A stretch of DNA of 64,000 nt from Nelumbo lutea (Eukaryota; Streptophyta; Magnoliopsida; Proteales; Nelumbonaceae). Numbering within the stretch: position 1 is the stretch's first letter; the number at the start of each line of letters is the position of its first letter. Of this stretch, positions 1-35,429 are shown piece after piece. The notes below the pieces were generated by a model, which had not been told where the DNA came from, made no database searches, and worked only from the letters and a program-made list of their open reading frames with translations. Location of the stretch: contig JAKGHH010000003.1 of assembly GCA_022828595.1 (NCBI GenBank), forward strand, positions 103,687,583 to 103,751,582, in the 5' to 3' direction. The translations under genes were made by a program, and so were the position numbers.

Positions 1-54
1 AAAAAGAAGTAACCTTGAATGAATATTCTGATAGATCATCTAGCATGTACCTAA

Positions 55-162
55 GGCTCAGTTTGGAAAGAGTACAAATGCAAATATGTACAGTACAAAT
101 GTATACAAAATCAAGGCTTTGCACTCTACATATTTGTATTTGTACTCCTTCCAAACTGAGCC
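55..162. mobile_element. MITE, family A (complete copy, 108 bp)
   Basis: Almost fully palindromic element with inverted ends GGCTCAGTTTGGAA / TTCCAAACTGAGCC, flanked on both sides by TAA. A 3-bp TTA/TAA target duplication is typical of PIF/Harbinger (Tourist-like) MITEs. It lies in the CUL1 intron that follows the last visible exon. Related copies recur at least nine times in this window; I call them family A. Confidence 0.85.
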
Positions 163-231
163 TAATGAATTCTTACAATGTATATGCCAAATGTTAAATG
201 TAAGATAAACTACAGAAGAAAACCCGAATAC

Positions 232-24350
<24,119 letters not shown>

Positions 24351-24387
24351 ATCGCCACCCTCTAAATTTAGTTCTCCAGTTTAAATT

Positions 24388-25060
24388 CTGCAAAGTGTAA
24401 TTGCCAAACATCACAATTCCGAATATAATGATCAATAAAAGATCCTAACAACTAAAACCTACTACTAATCCAATTGCACAAGCAAAAAGCTAGGAAAATC
24501 CCCAAATCCAATTTCGTTTAATACTTGCCAGTTTACTAAGTTCTACCTAGAAATTCCTACAAACGCAAGTCCTGGGTTCTTACTCCTCTAAATCAAAATA
24601 ATCAGAAAACACGATGCCCTGATCAAAAGCCTCTGACGATCCAGAGGAAACCCCTAATCCATCCTTAAATTAAGGGAAAAACCCAGAATATGTCACTGTA
24701 TTGAAATTGCGAACGACGAATAGTAAAGCCAGGGGAATGAGAAATGATCAAAAAAAAAACACAGGAAAGAAATAAAAAATAAATAAAATAAAATCTATTA
24801 GAGCTGGATAAAGAAATAACGAAACGAACAGTTGCAAAATAGAAAAAGGAAGAAAGAACGAAAAAATAGATAAAAGTATTGAAAACCTGATATAGGGATT
24901 GAAAATACCTGAATTGAATCAAGCACGAACCCTAACCCTAGAAAGCAAGCCCTAGAGGGAGGGAAGGGCGGTGGAGTAGTGCGACAGAGACGCCGCTTTG
25001 AAACGATTGAGATGGTGAGAGACCTCCGACAAAGCGCATTCAAGGAGGAGGAAGCCAAAA
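24388..25060 (-). promoter_or_regulatory. CUL1 5' leader with intron, and promoter side
   Basis: On the minus strand an acceptor (TTTGCAG, 24,388-24,394) precedes the start codon by about 37 bp. A donor (CAATTCAG then GTATTTTC) lies at 24,909/24,908, implying a 5' UTR intron of about 520 bp. The outer leader has a CTAGGGTTAGGG telo-box-like motif (about 24,928-24,943), common in plant promoters and leaders of growth genes, and a CT tract just upstream. Transcription start not determined. Confidence 0.6.
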
Positions 25061-25062
25061 GT

Positions 25063-25063
25063 T

Positions 25064-25094
<31 letters not shown>
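25063..25094. repeat. (TC)n tract upstream of CUL1
   Basis: Pure CT/GA dinucleotide repeat at the likely CUL1 promoter or leader; such tracts are common around plant transcription starts. Confidence 0.9.
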
Positions 25095-25097
<3 letters not shown>

Positions 25098-25545
25098 ATA
25101 TTTTTTCTCTCCCCCACACCCCCTATTTTCTGTTCATATATCTGGAACAGTCATTAAAATTAATTTTGATTATTTATCGGATTCAAATAGCTCAAATTTT
25201 TTATATCTATTAATTGTTCTATAATCCAAGAAACAAGAAAATTTAATCTCGAACTAAAATTATTTTTATTAGTTCTTTTATAACTGGACCGGTTTGACAG
25301 CCGGGTCATTTCCAAATCCAAACCGACTTGAAATCTTCTACTGTTGTTGCTGTAAAAACCCTCTTGGAAAATCAATCAAATCATGCTTCTTTTTCACCTT
25401 GAATATGCTGTAAATGATCGGGTCTAGTCTTATCCATGGATTCAGATAGGATACGGGACGGGTTGATTTTGGATAAATAAAATTTTGATTAAAATATTAT
25501 AAATTATTAATAAATAAATTGAATTTGATTATGGTATTGTATATT

Positions 25546-25871
25546 AGGCTACGTTTGATTGCAATGCAAATCGAGTGCAAAATTTGTACTTGATTCAGTT
25601 TTGCTTTCCTTTACTTCTCCAAAAAAAATATGAAATTTTGCATCACCTCTTACCTTAGTTCTTTCTCATATAAAGTGGAACCATTATCATCTTATATCCT
25701 ATCTTATTTATAGACAAATAAATCTCGTATTAGCTCCATTCTCTTCCATTTTAAAATGCAAGTCAAAAGCTTTTTGGAGATAAAAATGCTTGACTCTAAA
25801 AGGGATAGTGGAGAAAACTATCGATAAAGCGAGGGGTTGGAAAAGAAATCTATCAAGTTAGGGGGAAGTTA
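25546..25871. repeat. Partial MITE of the GGCC-TTTG type, then AT-rich DNA
   Basis: AGGCTACGTTTGATTGCAATGCAAAT resembles the left end of the MITE at 51,861-52,122 (GCTTTGTTTGTTTGCAATGC). No matching right end was found. The rest is AT-rich without a gene. Confidence 0.45.
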
Positions 25872-26130
25872 GGCTCAATTTGGAATTAATACAAATGCAA
25901 ATATGTATAGCCTAAATACATATAAAATAATATAAAATATAAGGTTTTGCACTTTATACAATAGAGGATAATCATTCCCCAAACCCAACCCAAGTGCAGG
26001 CAGGATTCGATCCCAAGTCTCCACTACCTTACCAACCAATCCGTTGACACCTTTAAGTGTTTTCTTGTTCTGAAAAAAAAACTCTTTGGTTGGTAAAGGT
26101 GTCAACCGATTGGTTGGTAAGGTAGTGTTT
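25872..26130. mobile_element. Family A MITE half joined to a SINE and its inverted piece
   Basis: A left half of MITE A starts after TTA (25,869-25,871; GGCTCAATTTGGAA) and stops at about 25,963. It is followed by the SINE body (minus strand; B box GGATCGAATCC at about 26,005-26,016). A further piece, GGTTGGTAAAGGTGTCAACCG (26,091 onward), is the reverse complement of the SINE head, so 26,025-26,129 can fold back. Confidence 0.6.
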
Positions 26131-26380
26131 TTTTTTGTATCAGCCTACTCCACGAGCCACAGAAAACTCCAAAAGGAAGTTTTGTTGGAGAAATGGGCTT
26201 TCTAGTTTCTGGTTCTATCAAAAGAAAGAAATCAGTTGTTACAGCTCTATCAAAAAAACTCCATCAGCAAATTGTATGCAGAAATGGGCTTCAGAGATCT
26301 ATCCATCTTCAATGAAGCTTTGTTGGTTAAGGGAGTTTAGATATTATTGCAGAATTTGGTGATTTGGGCTAAAATCCTTG

Positions 26381-26722
26381 AGGTTGTGTTTTGGAATCAG
26401 TGTAAAATGTCATCGGTGTAAAACACTGAACCGTGAAAGTGAATGTTGTTTTTTGAAAAATGCGATGGGTGAAGAGTGTAAAGTTTTACATCAATAATAT
26501 CGATGTAAAACTTTACGTTTTATAGGTTTTACATCAATTGTCGATGTAAAACTTTACGTTTGATAGGTTTTACATCAATTATCGATGTAAAACTCCACTC
26601 CATCCAAGCATACGCAAAACTCAACCTGGAATTTTATGTCAACCACGATTACACTCTCCTTCCAAACCCAGACAAAATCGAACCGGTATAAACTTTTACA
26701 CCGATTCCAAAAGCAGCCTAAA
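26381..26722. mobile_element. MITE with TIRs and internal 41-bp repeats
   Basis: Ends TTTTGGAATCAGTGTAAAA and TTTTACACCGATTCCAAAA are inverted repeats. Inside, CGATGTAAAACTTTACGTTT units recur at 26,501, 26,542 and 26,583 (41-bp spacing) and each can pair with TTTTACATCAAT. No coding capacity. Confidence 0.75.
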
Positions 26723-27382
26723 CATAGATACTTTCTGAGATTGGATATTTCTACAAGCTCAAGTTGGCCATAATCCCTGTTGGTGTGGGAAAGTATTTTG
26801 GCAGGTATGGTGCTTCTCAAAAAGGATCTAATTTGGCAAATTGAAAATGGTGAAAATATTTAATTGGTAGGATGCTTGGGTTTTGGGGCTTCCAAATGGT
26901 AAGGTTCAATGAGGTCGCCCTCAAAAGTTTAGGAAGTGCCCGTGAGGAACCTTATTCTTGTGGACCTCAAGAGGTGGAATCATGCTTGAGTATTTTCCCT
27001 ATTCTACCAAGAAGAGGCTAAAGTAATTCTGCCAATTCCCTGAGTAATTCTGATGCAAAAGATACTCCCATCATTTGGGTACTGCTTGAGTTGATCCCCT
27101 CATTTGGATTAAGATTTGGCCGATCCAAGCATTGTTAAAGGTTCAACGTTTCATCTGGAGACTCTCCAAGTGGTGGCTACGGTTAAGGATCCTAATTTGT
27201 TCCAACCAGCTCCTTTTGAAGATATATGCTCTTTGAGGCAAGGCTTTTGATGTTTTTCTTTCAGTCATGTTGTAAGTACATAGAATTAGGCACCATAGAA
27301 ACTACGTTGAAGGGCATTCGAACGCATAACCACAGCGTGCTCACATCACAACATAAGCCTAAAACCCTCATACCGCAATTGA

Positions 27383-27463
27383 GGCTCAGTTTGGAAGGAG
27401 TACAAATACAAATATGTACAATACAAATGCATATTTGTATTTGTACTCTTCTCAAACTGAGCC
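27383..27463. mobile_element. MITE, family A (81 bp)
   Basis: GGCTCAGTTTGGAAGGAG ... CTCAAACTGAGCC palindrome. Flanking triplets TGA and TCC do not match, so no target duplication is visible. Confidence 0.8.
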
Positions 27464-27607
27464 TCCATAATGCAACGACCCTTGAATCACAACAAACACT
27501 CTACAATACGCAACAATAAATCTATCATTGTAGCGCACTATACTCTAAGAGCCATTTACCATCTTTCAGGTAAGCCTCATTGTTGCCTTACCTTACCTTT
27601 TCCACCA

Positions 27608-28240
27608 AGGTTCAAAGTATTGACACGTATTAGTCTATATTGGCCGATACGTATTAGGGGTGTCAACAGATTCGAATATCCAATTTCGAATTCAGTATTT
27701 GGCATAATCGAATCGAATTTGGATAAATCAAATATTTAATTGGTCGAATTCAGATATGACCTGATTTGATTTGATAAATATTCGAATTCGACCAATTATT
27801 TAATTCTTATATATAATATAAAACATTTTATATACTTTATATATAATAATTAAGTTATATAAATAATTTATATATTTATATACTTTACAACAATAAAATA
27901 TTTATTTTATATATTTATTAGTTATCTAAAATAATTAATTAATCGAATCCGAATTGGATCGGATCAAATATTCAAATATATAATCGGATTCAAATTCAGA
28001 TATTAATTTTCAATTTCCACCGAATATCGAATTTTCTAATCGAATTCGAATTCAAATTCAAATATTGCCTGGTTAGATTCGAATTCGATCCGTTTAAACC
28101 CCTAATACATATTGTTCCGAAACCCCTAATATAGGGGCATATCAAGGGTCTGACTGGTTCAGGGGGTGGAGAAACCCTAAATCGGCCCTCCTAAACTGGT
28201 TTTAGAAAAAAAAATAAAAAATAAAAATAATAATAATAAC
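27608..28240. repeat. Dispersed repeat split by a hAT-like element
   Basis: AAGGTTCAAAGTATT at 27,608 and the GGTTCAGGGGGTGGAG ... CCGGCCCTC block at 28,158-28,200 are contiguous in the second copy at 45,144-45,345. Here they are separated by the 450-bp element described next. Confidence 0.75.
27655..28104. mobile_element. hAT-like non-autonomous element (450 bp, 8-bp TSD)
   Basis: Starts TAGGGGTGTCAAC and ends AACCCCTA, flanked by ATACGTAT (27,647-27,654) and ATACATAT (28,105-28,112). Short TAGGGGTG ends with 8-bp duplications are typical of hAT elements. The interior is AT-rich with repeated ATTCGAATTC motifs and no ORF. Confidence 0.85.
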
Positions 28241-28479
28241 AGTTTCAATTCACCAGATCCCACACATGTCAGTCGAATAACCAATGGTTTGACCCATGTG
28301 CTGAATTCAAAGAGCCTTGGCCCTATAATTGTTTTCACTCATGAGTCTATCTTACTTGTATGGCTAAAAAGGCTTTAGCTAATGATGGTCGAAATTTGTA
28401 TCATCCTTATTTTTTATCTTTAAATGAAGTTTAAGTTTTAAACAAAACAAAACAAAAAAAAAAAAATCATTTTACTTCT

Positions 28480-29275
28480 CACAAACAAGAATCCGACTTC
28501 AGTCGATGCAAGCCCCGTTCGCAAACGAGAGGAGAGTAAACGACGTTTAGCTCTCACACCAACCCTTGTTCATTCTCTTCCTCTCCTACCGGCGGCCGCA
28601 AAGCACATCACTGACAATTGTTAACATTTGCGACCAACAAAAAACCATCAAGTATTGATCCTTTTCTTCTTTTTTATTCTTTCCCAAATCACTCTCCACA
28701 CACACACACAAAACATTGTTCACTCTCTCCCTATCCAACCAGCAACCGACAGTTGTCTCCTACCTGATATGGAATTTATACTAGCAAATACAACATTTAT
28801 GTACCTCATGCCTGATGTATATTTTCACATTTCCATCTTATGATTGAGCTAAAATTTCAAAAGCAAAGAAAAAAAAAGCTCTTGTTGCATGAAATAAACT
28901 TCAGAATTGAAACGAATTCGGAGAAAAACAGCTCTTGAGTGTTAACAGTCGCTGGTTATGCACATCATTGCCGCTGGTAGGAGAGGGAGAGAACGAAGAG
29001 GGGTTGTTGGAAGGAAACCTGACCTGCTCCTCACACAGGGCGTCTCATACGCACACCCTACCATGCATTGGGAATATCTCCCATAATTATAAATTATTAT
29101 TCAGGGGAGATATTCCCAATGCACGGTGGGTGTGCATGTGAGGCACCCTTTAAGAGCTAAACGCCTTTTACTCTCCTCTCATATGCATTGTTTGCACTAA
29201 AGGGCGCGTGGCACATCCTCATGATGGTGTGTAAACAAGGCTTGTACGGACTGAAGTTGGATTTGACAAACAAAT
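28480..29275. repeat. Foldback element with nested hairpin
   Basis: The left arm (28,480-28,553, with CGACTTCAGTCGATGCAAGCC and GAGAGGAGAGTAAACG) is the inverted counterpart of 29,151-29,275 (GGCTTGTACGGACTGAAGTTGG; TTTTACTCTCCTCTC). A second perfect-looking hairpin (29,040-29,146) sits just inside the right arm. No convincing gene; a short plus frame at 28,628-28,843 has no recognised feature. Confidence 0.65.
29040..29146. repeat. Palindromic hairpin, arms about 43 bp
   Basis: Arms 29,040-29,082 and 29,104-29,146 share GCATTGGGAATATCTCCC in inverted orientation, with a 21-bp AT-rich loop. A related GGGGAGATGTTCCCAACA piece occurs near 61,826. Confidence 0.9.
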
Positions 29276-29284
29276 AAGACAATA

Positions 29285-29402
29285 CTGAATTTGGAAGGAA
29301 TACAATTGTAAATATATAGAGTGTAAAACCTTATATTTTGTATTATTTTGTATGTATTTATACTATACATATTTGCATTTGTATTCTTTCCAAATTGATC
29401 CC
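29285..29402. mobile_element. MITE, family A (diverged)
   Basis: CTGAATTTGGAAGGAATACAA ... TTGTATTCTTTCCAAATTGA, with the family A interior (TAAAACCTTATATTTTGTAT). Ends have drifted and the target duplication is not clear. Confidence 0.7.
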
Positions 29403-30789
29403 AAAGTCAAATTTAGAGTAAAAGTAAAACAGAATTTATACTTAGCCCTTTTATACTTCCATCCATTTACACCAATGCAAATGACCAGGTTCAGCCTTAT
29501 GAACAAACGGAAATGAAAAATAACTTCTATGAGACTTTAATCATTGTTTTTTTTTTTCTGAATTTGCAACATTAAAACCAATTTTTTAATGTTTTATGCA
29601 CATATAAGTATATCCGTTTAAAAATTATAAGATATTATAAGTATATATGTTTAAATATTATAAGATTGGATCATGTTAGATAAAAATGTACACTGTTTGC
29701 AGCCCTTGAAGCAACGGCTCCAAGTTTTATTCCACTCACAAACCCCCATGCCTAGGGTTTGTTGGATCCGATTTGAATTTGGATAATTGGATAGATTTTT
29801 CTATTTGATTCAAACCCAATTAACCATATGAATAAAGAAAGGAATTCTAGAAATCCAAAAACTGGAAATTATTACCTCAAATACATTAATATTAACCTCT
29901 CTCTCTCTCTCTCTCTTCATCTATCTATCTTGTATATGAGTGGTAAAAAGTGTAAAGAAAAGAAAATAAATGAATTAGATTTTTCATATGATGTTAAGAT
30001 GTAAAGCAAAGACAAGCATTAACATTATATATACAATACATACATACATATATACATAATAGTGGTGTATCCAAATTCAATCTAATTATTGACTATTAAT
30101 AGCCCTAATTGAAACCCCAACTACCTATAAACCAAGGTTTGAAATATCCAAATTCGTTTTCTTTGAGCTTTCTTTTGTCCAGCTTATACCAAGGCTGTGT
30201 TTGATTTTAAGGAAAAAGTAGGGAAAGGCAACCTTTTTCCTACCTTTTCCTTCAAACCAAACATAGTGACTCACTTTAAATGACACAATGTTCTATGTTG
30301 TGCTGTAAAGTATACATGAAAAAAAAAAACTTATTTTTTATAGCATTGATTATAAAAAAAATTAATAATAATAATAATAAAGGGATTGCAGTGAAAACAT
30401 GTAAGTACAAATTTATGCTTTATTTGTGAAAAGAAAAAGAGGAGACATTTTCTTTTGGATCTGAACCACATAAACGGTGAACCTACCTAAGATTCTAGAA
30501 TACGATAGTTTGGATGGATTGGATGTCTAAAAGCATCAAGGCTGTGTCCATCAATATGTGTGGTTATGTTATTCAAAGCAAAAACAATTGTCATGTCAAT
30601 CAATATGTATGTATGCATTTGGCTATTTGCTTTGGCAATCAAATTGATAGAGATTTCACATCTTTACAAATGCAAAATTCAAACTATTATAAACATGATT
30701 TTTCCCTGGCAAAAGGTTCTGATGGAAATTGCATTTAGAGGAAGTGTTATAGTGACATGAGCAACAGATGGGCAGTAATGGGGTAATGG
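29403..30789. other. Intergenic, AT-rich, with one mini-MITE
   Basis: No gene seen. A 75-bp palindrome at about 30,192-30,266 (GTGTTTGATTTTAAGGAAAA ... TTTTCCTTCAAACCAAAC) is a small MITE. CT and CATA microsatellites occur near 29,900 and 30,040. Confidence 0.6.
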
Positions 30790-30840
30790 GCAGTGGCACT
30801 ATCAGTTCTCTTTAATGGAGCTTCATTTGGTTTTCAGATA

Positions 30841-31105
30841 CAGTGTTTTCAAAAACCAGACCAGACCAGAGTGGACGGTTGGACCAGGAATCGGTCACCT
30901 ATTAGTTTTGTTTCACCCCAAAACCATTTGTTGGCAAAAAACTGTTGATTTAGTAAATAAATCGTTAATTTGGGTAGTCAAACCGTCAAACTGGACAATA
31001 ATTTTTGGTCATTTTTTTTTTCAAAATGGGCCATTCATTCTGACCATTTGACCTGGGAACCAGACCCCAGAATGATTCCCTGTCCGGTCTGGTTTTAAAA
31101 ACTTT
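30841..31105. mobile_element. hAT-like MITE in the tandem array (265 bp)
   Basis: Starts CAGTGTTTTCAAAAACCAGACC and ends GGTCTGGTTTTAAAAACTTTG, an inverted repeat. It splits the array motif TTTTCAGGTGAACC; flanks TTCAGATA / TTCAGGTG are an 8-bp duplication with two mismatches. Confidence 0.75.
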
Positions 31106-31554
31106 GTTCAGGTGAACCAAATAAAAAAAAAAATAGATTCATAAGAAAGAGGAGCATGATTTCAATTGAATATATAAGGCCATTGCCCAATGTTTATTCC
31201 AATGATGTAGGTCCTTTGGGAGGGGTGGATTAGATTAGAAACTATTCATTCCTCTTTAATAGAGCTCCATTTAATTTTCAGGTGAACCTCCTTGAAATAA
31301 ACAATGAAGCTTGTAAGAAAGATTAAGCATGGTTTCAATTGAAATAAAAATGCTAAAAAAGGGCTATTACCCGATCTTTGTTCCAACTTCCAACAATATA
31401 CGGTCTTTGGGAGGGGTGGATTAGATAAAAATATAATCGTTCCTCTTTAATGGAGCTCCATTTATTTATTTATTTATTTATTTATTTTGGTAGAAATGGA
31501 GCTCCATTTAATTTTCAGGTGAATCTCCTTGAAATAAACAATGAAGCTTGTAAG

Positions 31555-31982
31555 TAGGGGTGGATACAAGCCAAGATTCTCACGAGCTATTCGAGCTTGC
31601 CTCGGTTCAGTTTAAACCGAGTTCGAGCCTGATATATAGGTTTGTTTGCTAATCGGGACGAGCTCGAGCTTAGTGAAGTCCGCCTCATGAGACTCACGAG
31701 CCTAGTATAATAAATAAATCATTTTTATTATATACATGCATATACATATACATATAAATATATAATAATTTTTATTATATATATAACATTTTTATTTTTT
31801 ATGTATAATGGTAAATAATTTTTATATTTCTTAATTTTTTGTATGTAAAAAATAAAAATATTTATATATATAATTTTCAGCTTTGAAACGAGCCAAGCTC
31901 AAGCACAAGCTTAACACAGTTTCAGCGAGCCGAGATCGAATAACCAAATATTCAGCTTTGCTTGACTCGAATTCACCCCCTA
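31555..31982. mobile_element. hAT-like element in the tandem array (428 bp)
   Basis: Starts TAGGGGTGGATACAAG and ends TTCACCCCCTA, flanked by CTTGTAAG (31,547-31,554) and CTTATAAG (31,983-31,990). It interrupts the array motif GAAGCTTGTAAGAAAG. No ORF; the interior has CGAGCTCGAGC-type repeats. Confidence 0.85.
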
Positions 31983-32510
31983 CTTATAAGAAAGATTAAG
32001 CTGGATTTTAATTGAAATAAAAATATTAAAAAAGGGCCATTACCCAATCATTTTTCCAACAATATATGGTCTTTGGGAGGGGTGAATTAGATTAAAATCT
32101 AATCGTTCCTCATTAATGGAACTCTATTATTTATTTATTTTGGTAAAAATGGAGCAACATTTAATTTTCAGGTGATCCTCCTTGAAATAAACACTGAAGC
32201 TTGTAAGATAGATTAATCATGGTTTCAGTTGAATATAAAAATGGGTCATTAGTCATTACCCAATGTTTGTGACTTTGTTCCAACCACCTAGGGTCTTTGG
32301 GAGGGGTGGATTAGAAGAAAAAATAATCATTCCTCTTTCGTGGAGAACCATTTTCCAGAACCTGAAAATAAACACCAAGCTTGAAAGAAAGATTAAGATG
32401 GTTTCAATTGAATATTGAATATAAAAAAGGGCCATTACCCAATACTTGTTCCAAACCATATACGGTCTTTTGCAAGGGCCTGAGGGTCGACTAGATGAAA
32501 AACTAACCTT

Positions 32511-34130
32511 ATTTGTCATATTTTACAAAAAAGAGTCCAGATCTGCTGACCACAAAACACTGCACACACCACTTTATAGCTGCATATCAGAAAGATCTCT
32601 TGTATAATTTACTATTTATTGTTGTCATTCACTGGGAGATGTTTCTGGTGCAAGGCTGTGGTGTCTTGTACAAAAAATGTGACCAGCATTTTGTGATCAG
32701 AAGATTTGAGCTTTGCACAAAGTGGCTGCTCTCATATTAGAACCCACATTCTCACATTTGTTAGCCTGAGATTTTATCATTTATTTTGGTTTATTGTAAA
32801 ATATGCACACATAAAAGGGTGTGGGCGTGGAATGCACTTGCAAAAACAAAAAAAAAAAAAAAAACAAACAAACAAGCAAACAAAAGTGTGATTAGACTAT
32901 TGGAGTGATTATGGGTTATAAAAAAAACCAGGCTTAAAAATCCTAGGAAGATAGACCAATCTAGTAGTCTCATACACATCCCTAACATAGACTGCAAAAT
33001 TAAATTTTGACCTTTTTTAAAGAAAAAAATTAAAACTTAATTTTTAAAATGCTAGTAACATAATAGATTTACACTATCACATGGTGATAAAATAAGTGAT
33101 ACAAATGTGAATACTAAGATGGATGAATAGAAAAACTAGAAATGATACAAGTAGGAATGAAGGCATCTATATATTCAGTAAGTGATAAAATGAGAGAGAA
33201 TAAATTATTAATAAAAAGATCATCTTAATTTTTTATAGAAAATATTAGAATTATAAAGAAAGAGAAAAAGGAGAAAAATGTAAATAAAAAAAGGTTAAAA
33301 TGGAGTTTAAGGTTGCAACAAAAAATGGAGTTTTAACGGAGTGAAGAAGGAAAAGAGGGTTGGGGATCAATCATTTTTTCTTAATATTTGATAGAGGTAC
33401 ACATAAGAGAGAACTTTTTCTCTCAAAAAATCTATTGCTTTTGTTTTTGAGGGGACACATCTACTCTGCTTCGCAAGTAGCAACGGTAAGAACAGTGCCA
33501 CTGCTCCTCCTTCCCTTCCCATCTCTCCATTTGTTTTACCTGATTCTCATTCTCATTCTCCCTCATCCTCTTGTTTTTATTTGATTATTGTTTTTTTAAC
33601 TTTCTCCATCCTTGTTACAAAGAACAAAGACAATCGGCAATCCTGATTCGTCGCTCCACTATTCATCGCAGTGAAGAAGTAGAAGAGGAGGAGGAGATAT
33701 GGGAGAATAAAAACAATCAACAATCCTAGTTCGGCGATCCTCCATAGGATGATCGGGATCTCTATTACGCTCTTACAGAGGATAGTTGGCAATCCTATGT
33801 CGCCGGTGAATAGAGGAGGAGAAGAAGATGGAAGAACAGTTGGCGATTCCTGTTAAGTTGTTACAAAGGGCAATCAACGATCCTTGTTACAAAAGAAGAC
33901 GATGGAGGGAGGAACAAAGGAGAAAGGGAGGAGGGAAGAGGAGAAAGAAAATATAAATGGGTATTTTGGAGAACAAAATATAGTCCGCTACCTCTGAGCG
34001 TGTTCGGAGGTAGCAGACCCGCTGAACGATTCAAAGGAATTTTCAGATTTCAGATTATGAGTTAGGAGGTGCTGTCGAACGACCCCAAAGCATCGAAAAG
34101 TAACAATTTCATTGTTTGGAGGTCGATTCA
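32511..34130. other. Intergenic stretch without recognised gene
   Basis: AT-rich to 33,350, then a purine/pyrimidine-biased stretch (33,480-33,960) with repeated GGCAATCCT and GAAGAAG/GGAGGAG runs. Short frames here look like low-complexity artefacts. Confidence 0.5.
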
Positions 34131-34132
34131 GT

Positions 34133-34628
34133 GCTACCAATTTAGAAGGAATACAAATATTAATATGTACAGTACAAATATAAAATATTAGGTTTTGCAC
34201 TCTACATATTTGTTCCAAACTTAGCTTTATGTTTAATGCAGTATTATTCTTATTTACTATTTATATATCTTTTTGTGTGATTTTTTTTGTTACTAAACAA
34301 ACTATTGCCATGTAAACCTCACTTGCTTGGCATAGTCAATAGGCTGGCTAGATGGTTGAAAATTTCTGGGCACTTAATCCTACCTAGTGGCCACTTATAC
34401 TTAACACAACGGGCAGAACAGCTCCAAATGATGCTAAATCCAAGCTGATCTCGTAACCGTTGGACTCCCCAACAAAAATATTTTTCCAACGTTAATGAGA
34501 GCCCACACATACAAATAAGGCCTCTCCAGACACCATGGCAAGTGTTTTGCCACTTCATATTCTTTTATCTTTGTTGTATCAGGGACTATCATTGCACTCT
34601 ACGTATTTGTACTCTTTCCAAACTGAGC
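34133..34628. repeat. Two family A MITE remnants
   Basis: A diverged full copy at 34,133-34,215 (AATTTAGAAGGAATACAA ... TTGTTCCAAACTTAGC). A right end only lies at about 34,591-34,628 (TTGTACTCTTTCCAAACTGAGC). Confidence 0.7.
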
Positions 34629-35429
34629 TATGGAAAAAAAAGTGACTAGAATAAAGGATTTTCTCTTGTCGTAAGATTGAGTGTTGTTGGAACTTGGAAG
34701 CTTGAAGATGATGTAATGAACACGTGGAGTTTTTTTTTTTTTTTTAAAGCTGGATCTTGGAACCATTTGAATCAACAGACTGGGTCCTAGCCATCTTGGG
34801 GTTCATTGAAAATGAATGAGCCAGAACAGACTTCAAGTGATTTGAACTGCTTGTGGAAACAGCAGCTTCTGCCTGGCCATTTAGGTGGGCTTTGGGTATA
34901 TAGAATAGTCCAGATTATTGATGGACTGCATGTAAGACCAGGCTGTTGAGACTAGGATTTGGAACAACTGAGAAGCTGCGCATCACAAAAAGTTTCCATT
35001 AACTCCTCCAGTGAAAAACTTTCAAACAAAATGAACCAACACAGTCAAAATTTTCATTACAAAAAATCAAACTCACGGACAACAATGTGAACAATCAAAA
35101 TTTAAGTAGACATGCATTGAGATCCTAGAAAGGAATTTTCTTTTTCTTCTAAAAGAGCAATAGAAAGAACTGAAGTAAAAGGAGTTTCTCAATTTACAAG
35201 CAGATAGATATCAAAATAGGTGGTATATCCTGCCTCCTGCAGACACAATTGCGACTTTCACTTGGTTGCAGAAAGTAGTTAGAATCTGAAAATGTGTTCA
35301 AACTGCATGTTAAGAAGAGCCAATGGTGAGAGATGCAGTGGAGTAGAATTACTGCAAACAGCATGCTGAAAAGTTAATAGCACAGTAGCGAATGAAGCTT
35401 ACATGCTCTCTTGGCAAAGGAATTTGGAC
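34629..35429. other. 3' flank of the unidentified minus-strand gene
   Basis: Probable 3' UTR and downstream DNA of the gene ending at 35,430. No other gene or element recognised. Confidence 0.5.

Larger units (their letters stand above)
30790..32510. repeat. Tandem array of about 190-bp units, five to six copies
   Basis: Each unit has GGGCCATTACCCAAT, GGTCTTTGGGAGGGGTGGATTAG, CTTTAATGGAGCTCCATTTAATTTTCAGGTGAACC and GAAGCTTGTAAGAAAGATTAAG. The GGGAGGGGTG landmark lies at about 31,218, 31,409, 32,075 and 32,299; after removing the insertion at 31,555-31,982 the spacing is about 190-225 bp. The array carries two hAT-like insertions. Confidence 0.85.

Noticed and set aside
24926..24943. Interstitial telomere repeat
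   Set aside because: Only two partial units in a gene leader, better explained as a telo-box.
33360..33960. Purine/pyrimidine-biased stretch with several short frames
   Set aside because: Low-complexity GAAGAAG and GGCAATCCT repeats explain the openness; no splice-supported exon found.
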